Below are positions 8,270 through 15,369 of a DNA stretch of 35,849 bases, in pieces. Position 1 is the stretch's first letter. Each line of letters opens with the position of its first letter. Under the pieces are notes generated by a model. That model did not search any database. It saw nothing but the letters and a program-made list of their open reading frames with translations, and was not told where the DNA came from. Made by a program: the position numbers and the translations under genes. Origin of the DNA: Pirellulales bacterium (GTDB lineage: Bacteria; Planctomycetota; Planctomycetia; Pirellulales; JAICIG01); the NCBI GenBank assembly GCA_025927475.1, contig JAICLL010000052.1, positions 1 through 35,849 of the forward strand, in the 5' to 3' direction.

Positions 8270-8275
8270 TATAAT
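8270..8275 (+). promoter_or_regulatory. Candidate -10 element for the hydro-lyase/DUF971 pair
   Basis: A perfect TATAAT lies about 45 bases upstream of the ATG at 8321, followed by GGGGG. No good -35 hexamer is present at 16-18 bases upstream, so this is a partial match to a sigma-70-type promoter. Its placement is right for the plus-strand gene pair. Confidence 0.4.
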
Positions 8276-8320
8276 CGGGGGCGATTCCCTAGTCCGGGGA
8301 TAACACGATCTCATCGACTT

Positions 8321-9094
8321 ATGATTATCGTTTCGAGCGAAGCGGCGGCGCTGCGGAAGAGAATCCGCTTGGGTGAGCACACTGGCCCCACCGCGGGGCA
8401 GGCGCCGGGGTTTGTGCAGACCAATGTGGTGATTCTGCCCCAGCAAGACGCCGCCGACTTTGCCGAGTTTTGCCGGCTCAACCCTCGGCCCTGCTCGCTT
8501 GTCGAGCAGTTAACGCCGGGCGATCCCGAGCCGCACGACTCGGCGCCCGGCGCCGACCTGCGCACCGATGTGCCTCGATACCGCGTCTTTCGTTCCGGCA
8601 TCGTCCAGCCGCGAGAACCCACCGATATCAGCGACCTCTGGCGCGGCGACCTGGTGGGATTCTTGCTGGGCTGTTCCTTCACGTTCGAAGCGGCGCTGCT
8701 CGCCGCCGGGCTGCCCGTGCGGCACATCGAACAAGGCCGCAATGTGCCGATGTATCGGACCAACATCGCCTGCCAACCGGCGGGCCGCTTTGCCGGGCCG
8801 CTGGTGGTGAGTATGCGGCCTTATCGGCCAGAACACATCGAGCGAGTGCGCGGAATCACCGCGCGGTATCCCACCATGCACGGCGAGCCGATCCACGTGG
8901 GCGATCCCGCCGCCATCGGCGTTGCCGATCTCGCGCGGCCCGATTTCGGCGAGGCGGTGACGGTCGACGCCGGCGAGGTGCCGGTGTTTTGGGCGTGCGG
9001 TGTGACGCCCCAATTGGCCCTGGCCGCCGCTCGGCCCGAACTGGCCATCACTCACAGTCCCGGCTGTATGTTTGTCACCGACCTGCGAGAGTAG
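8321..9094 (+). CDS. DUF1445/YcsI-family putative hydro-lyase (D-glutamate cyclase-like)
   Basis: 257 residues, full-length for the family. The conserved opening is visible: [19 protein letters not shown] followed by [13 protein letters not shown] and [13 protein letters not shown], then [28 protein letters not shown], and near the C-terminus [10 protein letters not shown]. These match the DUF1445 group, annotated as putative hydro-lyases and related to mammalian D-glutamate cyclase, which interconverts D-glutamate and 5-oxo-D-proline. The exact substrate here is unknown. It starts at 8321 downstream of a TATAAT, and its stop is five bases before the DUF971 ATG, so the two genes probably share a transcript. 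Confidence 0.8.
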   Translation: MIIVSSEAAALRKRIRLGEHTGPTAGQAPGFVQTNVVILPQQDAADFAEFCRLNPRPCSLVEQLTPGDPEPHDSAPGADLRTDVPRYRVFRSGIVQPREPTDISDLWRGDLVGFLLGCSFTFEAALLAAGLPVRHIEQGRNVPMYRTNIACQPAGRFAGPLVVSMRPYRPEHIERVRGITARYPTMHGEPIHVGDPAAIGVADLARPDFGEAVTVDAGEVPVFWACGVTPQLALAAARPELAITHSPGCMFVTDLRE

Positions 9095-9098
9095 GATC

Positions 9099-9416
9099 AT
9101 GGAACCTCATCCCACGAATCTCAGCCTGACGGCTGACGAGCGGTTGCTTATCGAATGGAACGACGGGCGACGCCGCACCTATGCCTATCGCGAGCTGCGC
9201 GAGGGTTGCCCGTGCGCCACCTGCCGCGAGAAACGATCGCAGCCGCCGCCCCCGGTCACGGCACTGCCCATTCTGTCGCCGGGCGAGGCGCAGCCGTTGC
9301 GCTTGCTCGAGATGCGTCCGGTAGGCAACTACGCCTATTCGATCACCTTCAGCGATGGTCACGACACCGGCATTTATACATTCGAATTGTTGCGGCAATT
9401 AGGCCGCGATGAGTAG
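9099..9416 (+). CDS. DUF971 protein (GBBH-like N-terminal domain)
   Basis: 105 residues from ATG 9099; an earlier ATG at 9072 would overlap the preceding gene more and adds nonconserved residues. Visible motifs are LLIEWNDGRRRTYAYRELRE, CPCATCRE (two cysteines, likely zinc), and NYAYSITFSDGHDTGIYTF, the pattern of the DUF971 domain, which resembles the N-terminal domain of gamma-butyrobetaine hydroxylase and occurs near Fe-S cluster and ApbC-type proteins. Its function as a stand-alone protein is not established. The stop codon TAG (9414-9416) is part of the left arm of an inverted-repeat element. Confidence 0.8.
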   Translation: MEPHPTNLSLTADERLLIEWNDGRRRTYAYRELREGCPCATCREKRSQPPPPVTALPILSPGEAQPLRLLEMRPVGNYAYSITFSDGHDTGIYTFELLRQLGRDE

Positions 9417-9538
9417 GGTGGGCCGAGCGCAGCGAGCCCTCATGCGCATCAGGTTCAGCACGCAAGCCGTTTGGCAGCGCGACGCGAAAACATTCATGCG
9501 GCCCGATGGTGGGACTCGCTGCGCTCGGCCCACCCTAC
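9413..9538. repeat. GTAGGGTGGG inverted-repeat element, copy 1 (24-bp perfect arms)
   Basis: The left arm (9413-9436) and right arm (9515-9538) are perfect 24-bp reverse complements, starting GTAGGGTGGGCCGAGCGC. The inner 78 bases are not symmetric. It fills the gap between the convergent DUF971 and DUF4340 genes and contributes the DUF971 stop codon. Other copies are at 17557 and 27586. Confidence 0.75.
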
Positions 9539-9550
9539 GCCTGGTCACCG

Positions 9551-11353
9551 CTACTCCGGCAGAGCGCTGTCCGTAGCCGAACCCTCCTCCTCGGAGTTTT
9601 TGGTTTCGGCCGCTGCCTTCTGCTTGATGATGTCGTCGCGGCTGAGGTGGATCTTCTGGTAAGTTTTGTCGGAAATGACATAGTACCAGTCGGCGAAGCG
9701 GTCGCTAAGCTCCTTGACCTTTTCTTCGCCCTTTTTCACTTTGTCGTCGTATTCCTTCTGCTTGCGCTCGTTTTCTTTCTTGATGCGCTCAGCCTCAGGA
9801 TCGATTTTCGGCTTTGCGGCGGGCTTCTCGTCGCTCGCCTTTTTGTCAGCAGCTTTCGCATCATCGGCTGGCGTCTGTTCGCCGGCCTTTGCGTTGTCGG
9901 CGGTCTGGGCCTTGTCGCCCGCCGGCTTCGCCGGGGGCCCGGTCTTCGGTTTCGCGTCGGCGGCGGGCTTTGCACTGTCCTTGCCGGCGGATTTCGCGCC
10001 GGCTTGGGCCAGCAGCCCCTCGGCATCGGCGAGGCTCGACTCGATACTGGAAGTCTTTTCGGCCTCGTCGGCCTTGGCGTCAGCGGGCTTTTCGCCGGCG
10101 GCAGGCGATTCGCCCGGCAACGGCTGCAACTCGGGCTTGGCGATCAGCTCCTCATTAAACCGGGCCGTGACCATGATAAACCGGTTGGCGCCGGTGCCTT
10201 TGTCGTCCGAGCCGGCGCCAGCACTTGCTTCGCTGTCGTCCTCGGTTTCCGTGGGTGCTTCGTCTTTCTCGGTGCCGCCGGCTTGGGTGATGCGGCCAAA
10301 GCGCAGCACATACTCGACCCCCTCCATCGTGCCGCACCGTATTTCGCCTTCGTTGGAGTAGATGCCCAGGCCGCCGTCGTCCACTTTGGCAAGAAAGAAA
10401 CCGCGCTGCTCCAACGACGCCTTGACCTCGGGATTATTGCTGAGCTCTTCGCCGGCACGCAGGTTGGCGCCAAGCCCGGCGGGCTTTTTCCGCACGTCGA
10501 TGATCTTCAGGTCGTCCAGTGCGGTCTTCAACTCGTTCAGTTTTTGGGCATTCAACTCTTCGTTGTCCGCCAACTTCTCAGGCTCGTACTGGCCTTCGCG
10601 GAACACATCGAACTCCATCATGTTCCATTTCGAGTCTTTCTTGTCGAACCCGAGCAGCATGTTGTAGCGGGGCTCGATGGCGCGGCGCAACTCGTCGACC
10701 GAGTAATCGGCGATCGCCACCTGTTCGATGTCCCAGGCGTTCAGCTTGAGCAGATCTTTTTCGATCCAGTCTTCAAACCTGGTCGAGAGCTTGTCGGTCT
10801 TGATCGAGGCCACATACACGCGGTTCTGGTTTGGCTTGCGCACATACCGCAAGTCGGGCTTGGCCTTGTCGGCCTGCTTGCCGATGATCAACTGGGCCAG
10901 CTTTTTGCCGGCCTTGTTTTCCATGGTCACCAGCTTGCCCACGCCGGTGGCCCCCGCGGTAAGCTTCTTCGGATCGGGATCGACCACGCCGTAGGTTTCG
11001 TGCGTTTCCGGATCGTCGCTCTCGATGTTCACCGTCTTGGCTTCGATGACGCTGGCGGCGGCCTCGCCCAACTGCTGGCTGGCGTCGGCGGGATAATCTT
11101 CGTGCGAGGGAATCACCCACACGCCCTTCACCTGGGCCACTTTGAAGTTCTGGATTTCGGCGGTGTCTTCGTCGTATTCGATGATTTCCAACGTCTTGGC
11201 GTCGCGCGGATCTTTGAAGTCCTTGAACAGCGGCTCGCCCACGAAGCTCCGCGATTCGTCTTCGTCGGCGGGCGGGCGATGCGTCCACACGCCCACCACC
11301 AGCGCCAAGGCCGCCACGCCCACAAAGCTTAAGGTCTTGATCATTTCGTTCAT
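9551..11353 (-). CDS. DUF4340 membrane-anchored protein of the Gld-type ABC system
   Basis: 600 residues with an N-terminal membrane anchor (about 5-25). Residues ~35-400 match the DUF4340 pattern: repeated beta-rich modules with GVWVIPSHEDYPADA, AQLIIGKQADK, and a DKLSTRFEDWIEKDLLKL stretch. A long Ala/Lys/Pro-rich, low-complexity linker (about 420-540) follows, then a basic coiled-coil stretch (ERIKKENERKQKEYDDKVKK) and a last motif, SDRFADWYYVISDKTYQKI. In DUF4340-containing clusters the protein accompanies GldA/GldG-like ABC transporters, as here: it starts 46 bases after the stop of the permease/GldG gene. The substrate is unknown. The window gives no sign of gliding-motility genes, so a gliding role is not implied. 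Confidence 0.8.
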   Translation of the reverse strand: MNEMIKTLSFVGVAALALVVGVWTHRPPADEDESRSFVGEPLFKDFKDPRDAKTLEIIEYDEDTAEIQNFKVAQVKGVWVIPSHEDYPADASQQLGEAAASVIEAKTVNIESDDPETHETYGVVDPDPKKLTAGATGVGKLVTMENKAGKKLAQLIIGKQADKAKPDLRYVRKPNQNRVYVASIKTDKLSTRFEDWIEKDLLKLNAWDIEQVAIADYSVDELRRAIEPRYNMLLGFDKKDSKWNMMEFDVFREGQYEPEKLADNEELNAQKLNELKTALDDLKIIDVRKKPAGLGANLRAGEELSNNPEVKASLEQRGFFLAKVDDGGLGIYSNEGEIRCGTMEGVEYVLRFGRITQAGGTEKDEAPTETEDDSEASAGAGSDDKGTGANRFIMVTARFNEELIAKPELQPLPGESPAAGEKPADAKADEAEKTSSIESSLADAEGLLAQAGAKSAGKDSAKPAADAKPKTGPPAKPAGDKAQTADNAKAGEQTPADDAKAADKKASDEKPAAKPKIDPEAERIKKENERKQKEYDDKVKKGEEKVKELSDRFADWYYVISDKTYQKIHLSRDDIIKQKAAAETKNSEEEGSATDSALPE

Positions 11354-11399
11354 GTTTTTCCGTCCCTCGGTTTCGGGCGAATCTCGTCAGAAGCCATTA

Positions 11400-14213
11400 C
11401 TATCGCAGCCGGTTGCGCGAGACGCCTTCGCGCTCACGCGCGCGGCGGTTGAAAAACACCGCCAGCCCAACCAGCATCGGCAGCAGCGGCGGCAGCACCA
11501 CCGACCACATTTTGTACCAGTCTTGCACGCGGGTAATCTCCAGATTCAGCTCGCGCTCGATGCGGGTCACCTCGCGGTCACGCTTCTTCTCCAGTTGGCT
11601 CACGGCGGCGGCCAATCGCTGCTGGCCCGACTGCTGGGCCAAGGCCAAAAGTTGAGCCTTTTCCAGAGCGGGAATGTCCTTTTCCCGGATTTCTTCGACC
11701 TTTTCATCGAGCTGCTTTTGCTCCTTGCTTCTCGCTTCCTCAAAATCTTCGCGGAATTTGCGCTTCTTTTCATCGGCCTCGCGGCGCGATTCCTTGGTCG
11801 TTTCTTCAATCGTTTCTAGCGTGCGATGTTGCGGGCGGCGTTTGCGAATGTCGATAAACCGGTCGTCGCCGGCCAGTTCGTCGAGCACGTTGAGCACAAA
11901 CGTGACATTGTCGAGGCTCATGCTGAAATCCTGATCGGGATCGCGGGATTGCATCGGTCGAAGCTGAAAGAACTCCGAGTGCAGCATGTCGATGTCGGTC
12001 ACCAACACCACATCGACGCTGCCTTTTTTGCGGGCTGGCTTTTTTTCGTCCGCCGGCTCTTTCGAGTCCTTCTGATCGGTGTCATCTTGATCGGCGTCAT
12101 CTTGATCGGCGTCGCTGTTGCCTTCCGCGCTTTGCTCATCGTCGTCGTCAAGTTGATCGTCGCTGAGATTGCCGGTGATGTGCGCCGCCAACGTGTAATT
12201 GTCGAGGGTTGGCTTGCGACGCGGGTTCGGGTTCAACTCGCCGCCGCCCCCGAACATGCTGGGCTGCTCGAGCTCGCTGGAGGACACCGTGCCCGTGCGC
12301 GAACCGGTGGTCAAGAGCGGTTCGAACTTCAACCTCGACGCGTTCAAGTGACTGATCGCGCCGGGGTACAGCATGAGCACCTGCTGCAAGCCCGCCGTGA
12401 TCGGGTCGTCTTGGTTGAACGGTTTTTCGCGGCTGGGCTTGGGATCGTCGCCCCAGGCGACATTGTCGATGTAGACCCAGTCCGGCGTCCAAATCGCTTG
12501 AAACTTGGGATAGGCGTTGTAGTTTTGCCAGATCAACTCGGCCGGCGGAAAGTCGACCCCCAACAGGTTCCACAGTTCGGAGATATTGCCTTTGGGCAGC
12601 GGGGGTTGGCCGCCGCCAAAAGGATTCATCGGGTTTTGCGGCGGGCGCTTGGGCGCACTGGTGCCGGGCACATCGCGGCGGGTCCAGGGAAAGGGGTCTT
12701 CAAACACCGCGGTGGGAATGCCGCGCCGCACCGCCGCGATGAAGTTCTTCATCTGCTCGGGCGATAGCGAGGAAGGTTGCACGGCGAACAGCACGTCCAC
12801 GTCGTCGGGCACCGCAGTATCGGCGTTGACCTGCACCACTTCGTATTGCTTTTCCAGCTCGTCGATCAGCTTCTCGTTGGGCGACATGCTGAACGTTTGC
12901 ATATTGAAGCTGCCATACAGTTTGGCGTCGGTGACCAGCACGCCCAGTTTTTTACGCGATTCTTCCGACGCGGTGGCAATCGACCGGACCAGTTCGTACT
13001 CCACCGGCACCGCGGGACCAAAAAACGGCACGACCACTTTCTCCAGCCCCGAGGTACACGCCACGCCCAAGTACACCTGCTCACGGCTGATCGCCCCGCG
13101 CGTACGCGAAATCACCTGCTGGGCCGTAATGCCAAATTGTTGCTCGGCTTGCTCGGCCTCTTTGCTAAGCGGCTCCGTGTCGTGGACGCGCAGGGTGATC
13201 TTCGAACCTCCCCGGGCGGCCATCTCCCGCAACGCCGAAAGCAGGTCGAGCCGCGTCTGCACGAACGACTCGGGCACTTCCGGGCTGATGTAGGCATCGA
13301 TTTTGACCGTGCGCTTCAGCCCTTTGAGCAACGTTTTGGTGTTGCGCGAAAGCGAGCCGAGCCGCTCGTAGGTGACGTCGGCTCGCACGTCGAACCGTTC
13401 GAAGGCCAGCACCAGGCCCACCGCCAAGGCAATCAGCGACAGCGCGCGGATCAGGTAATGCCCGCCCAGCGAGTGCCCGTCGCGGCCGCCCTGCCAATGC
13501 CGGCGGCCAATCAGGACCATCGACAGATAGAGCATCACCACCACAATCAGGCCGAAATAGGCCACGCCCGACAGGCTGACGACGCCGCGGCCAAAATCGC
13601 GGAATTGTTCTTCCAGGCTCCACTTCTTGACCGGAATGGCCCAGTCGGCGGGCAGGATCACGTCGGCGTTCGCGGCAAAGGCCAGCGGAGCATTAAACAC
13701 CGCTCCCAGCACAAACCCCACCGTCAAATTGCCGGTGAGGAACGAGGCCACCATGCCCACGGCCAGCATGGCGATGCCCACCATCCAGTAGCCAAAGTAG
13801 GTGCCTAAGAACAAACCGGGGTCGGGTTTGCCGAGCCACAGCAAGACCGACAAGGCGCAAATCATCGAGAACGCCAGGGCCACGCTATAAATGGCCACCG
13901 CGGCCAGGTATTTGCCCAGCACCACGTCGAAATCGGCGGCAGGAATGGTGAGCAGCAGCTCGTCGGTGCCTTGCCGCCGCTCTTCGGCCCAGACACTCAT
14001 GGTGATGGCCGGAATGAACACCAACATGATGTACGGCAGATACCGATTGAGCTGGTCGAGATTCGCCAGGTTCGAGTTGAAGAACTCATTGGGCCAGAAG
14101 GCGGCAAACGAGCTAAGCAACACGTACACGCAAATGAAGACGTACCCAGTCGGGTTGCTGAAATACGAATAGAAATTGCGTCGAAAGATGGCGCTGATGA
14201 CGTTGGCGTTCAT
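11400..14213 (-). CDS. ABC permease fused to GldG-like auxiliary protein (GldFG fusion)
   Basis: 937 residues. Residues 1-230 form an ABC-2-type permease with about six helices (FICVYVLLSSFAAFWPN, LVFIPAITMSVWAEERRQG, and others), then an additional helix near 255. Residues ~280-620 match the GldG/ABC_transp_aux domain (RADVTYERLGSLSRNTK opening, KIDAYISPEVPESF). A very acidic segment at about 700-740 includes DADQDDADQDDTDQKD. A long coiled coil (about 815-895) is followed by a final helix near the C-terminus. In many bacteria GldF and GldG are separate proteins; here they are one chain. Together with the ATPase gene at 14314 and the DUF4340 gene at 9551 it forms an uncharacterised ABC system in the membrane and periplasm. 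Confidence 0.82.
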   Translation of the reverse strand: MNANVISAIFRRNFYSYFSNPTGYVFICVYVLLSSFAAFWPNEFFNSNLANLDQLNRYLPYIMLVFIPAITMSVWAEERRQGTDELLLTIPAADFDVVLGKYLAAVAIYSVALAFSMICALSVLLWLGKPDPGLFLGTYFGYWMVGIAMLAVGMVASFLTGNLTVGFVLGAVFNAPLAFAANADVILPADWAIPVKKWSLEEQFRDFGRGVVSLSGVAYFGLIVVVMLYLSMVLIGRRHWQGGRDGHSLGGHYLIRALSLIALAVGLVLAFERFDVRADVTYERLGSLSRNTKTLLKGLKRTVKIDAYISPEVPESFVQTRLDLLSALREMAARGGSKITLRVHDTEPLSKEAEQAEQQFGITAQQVISRTRGAISREQVYLGVACTSGLEKVVVPFFGPAVPVEYELVRSIATASEESRKKLGVLVTDAKLYGSFNMQTFSMSPNEKLIDELEKQYEVVQVNADTAVPDDVDVLFAVQPSSLSPEQMKNFIAAVRRGIPTAVFEDPFPWTRRDVPGTSAPKRPPQNPMNPFGGGQPPLPKGNISELWNLLGVDFPPAELIWQNYNAYPKFQAIWTPDWVYIDNVAWGDDPKPSREKPFNQDDPITAGLQQVLMLYPGAISHLNASRLKFEPLLTTGSRTGTVSSSELEQPSMFGGGGELNPNPRRKPTLDNYTLAAHITGNLSDDQLDDDDEQSAEGNSDADQDDADQDDTDQKDSKEPADEKKPARKKGSVDVVLVTDIDMLHSEFFQLRPMQSRDPDQDFSMSLDNVTFVLNVLDELAGDDRFIDIRKRRPQHRTLETIEETTKESRREADEKKRKFREDFEEARSKEQKQLDEKVEEIREKDIPALEKAQLLALAQQSGQQRLAAAVSQLEKKRDREVTRIERELNLEITRVQDWYKMWSVVLPPLLPMLVGLAVFFNRRAREREGVSRNRLR
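12081..12110 (-). repeat. 15-bp tandem repeat inside the GldFG acidic segment
   Basis: GTCATCTTGATCGGC occurs twice in exact tandem (12081-12095, 12096-12110) with a partial preceding copy at about 12070. On the coding (minus) strand it encodes the acidic ADQDD repeats. The length is a multiple of three, so copy-number change would preserve the frame. Confidence 0.7.
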
Positions 14214-14231
14214 CGGAGTAGCTGGTAGCTG

Positions 14232-14309
14232 GTGGCTGGTGGCTAGTTACTAGTGGTTGGTGGTTGGTGGTTGGTGAGTGACGATTACCAGTCACTAGCC
14301 ACCAGCCAC
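14232..14309 (-). repeat. Strong inverted repeat with GGTTGGT triplet between ATPase and permease genes
   Basis: GTGGCTGGTGGCTAGT (14232-14247) and its exact reverse complement (14294-14309) form a 16-bp stem. Between them are a CTAGTTACTAG palindrome and three exact tandem copies of GGTTGGT (14255-14275). The gap separates the ATPase stop (14314) and permease start (14213) on the minus strand, so the hairpin would lie in the intercistronic RNA. It has no T-run. It could tune expression of the downstream gene or be a mobile-repeat remnant. Confidence 0.6.
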
Positions 14310-14313
14310 TCTC

Positions 14314-15051
14314 TTACGCGGCCGCACTGGTCAACTGGTGGAAGTGTTCTTCCAGCGGCTTGCCGTCGCGGACCAATTCCGCCGGCGTGCCGTCGTACAC
14401 CAGACGGCCTTCGTTAATAAACAGCACGCGGCTGGCCATCGCCTCGACCTCTTGCAAAATGTGTGTCGAGAGCAGAATGGTCTTGTTCTGCCCGAGGCGG
14501 CGAACCGTGTCGCGCACTTCGCGGATCTGGTTGGGATCGAGGCCGGCGGTCGGCTCGTCGAGAATCAGCACGTCGGGCTCGTGCAACAGGGCCTGGGCCA
14601 TGCCGACCCGTTGCCGATAGCCCTTCGAGAGCTTGCCGATGGCCTTGCCAATGACGCTGCCCAGGGCGCACAACTCGACCACCGCCGCCATTCGCTCTTG
14701 CCGGTACGAGCCGGTCATGCCGCGGGCGTCGGCAAAAAACTCCAGCAGGCTGCGGGGGGTCATGTCGGGGTAAAGCGGGCCGTTTTCGGGCAGGTAGCCC
14801 AGCCGCTTGGAACCCTCCAGCCGGTCGATCGACATGTCGTGCCCGGCAATCTTGGCCATCCCCGCCGAGGGCGATAAATAGCCGGTGAGCAGCTTCATGG
14901 TGGTGCTTTTGCCGGCGCCGTTCGGCCCGAGAAAGGCGACCACCTCGCCTTGGCGGATCTGGAAGCTCACATCTTGGATTGCCGTGAAGTCGCCGTAAAA
15001 CTTCGATAGGCCAATGGCCTCGATCATGGCCGGCCGCGATGCGTCAACCAT
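14314..15051 (-). CDS. ABC transporter ATP-binding protein (GldA-like)
   Basis: 245 residues, a normal length for this family. Walker A is GPNGAGKSTT, the ABC signature is LSKGYRQRVG, Walker B is LILDEPTAGLDP and the H-loop is LLSTHIL. The first gene of the minus-strand operon, it supplies energy to the permease/GldG fusion that follows 100 bases later. The ATG at 15051 has a well-placed GGGAGGA (15068-15062) ten bases upstream, favouring it over the internal ATG at 15027, where the conserved domain really begins (MIEAIGLSKFYG). It is cytoplasmic and peripheral to the membrane. The C-terminal ~40 residues follow the usual motif-poor tail of this subfamily. Confidence 0.92.
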   Translation of the reverse strand: MVDASRPAMIEAIGLSKFYGDFTAIQDVSFQIRQGEVVAFLGPNGAGKSTTMKLLTGYLSPSAGMAKIAGHDMSIDRLEGSKRLGYLPENGPLYPDMTPRSLLEFFADARGMTGSYRQERMAAVVELCALGSVIGKAIGKLSKGYRQRVGMAQALLHEPDVLILDEPTAGLDPNQIREVRDTVRRLGQNKTILLSTHILQEVEAMASRVLFINEGRLVYDGTPAELVRDGKPLEEHFHQLTSAAA

Positions 15052-15369
15052 CGTTTATGCGTCCTCCCATTGTCAAAACCCGAAAAATACCCTCTATCGG
15101 CGTAGTTTGTCTATAGCTACGAGAGATCGGGGGAAAGGGTTCGGAAGAGGCCAGAGGACAGATGCCGGGGGCTTCGGCAGAGAACCGTCAGCGTTCTCGC
15201 TTCCGCCCGCCGCAAATCAACCTCGCCGCAATGGCCGATGGCCAGCCAAACGAGGCCGCTCGCGTGATGCCGATTAACCACCGGAAGCTTGGAACTCTGC
15301 GAGCACTACCGTCGTCATATAATACGGTTAGCCTCCCCCAAACCATTGAACCCCGACCCCGGAACCTTT
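15052..15369. other. 318-bp divergent intergenic region
   Basis: This separates the ABC operon (minus) from the DUF4139 gene (plus). It contains the ribosome binding site of the ATPase gene (15062-15068) and, near 15318, a TATAAT for the plus-strand gene. An A/T-richer stretch at 15075-15120 (including CTATAG) probably carries minus-strand promoter elements. No convincing ORF or RNA gene is visible. Confidence 0.4.
15318..15323 (+). promoter_or_regulatory. Candidate -10 element for the DUF4139 gene
   Basis: A perfect TATAAT about 47 bases upstream of ATG 15370. The nearest -35-like hexamer, TTGGAA at 15289, is too far away (23-base spacer), so only the -10 is supported. Confidence 0.4.

Noticed and set aside
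9506..11332. 608-residue plus-strand open frame across the DUF4340 gene
   Set aside because: It lies antisense to a well-supported gene with an N-terminal anchor and recognisable domain; its translation is Leu/Phe/Gly-rich with no family features, as expected of a GC-rich antisense frame.
12777..13808. Long plus-strand open frame antisense to the GldFG fusion
   Set aside because: The translation is His/Arg/Gln-rich with no motif; the opposite strand carries the recognisable ABC permease and GldG domains.
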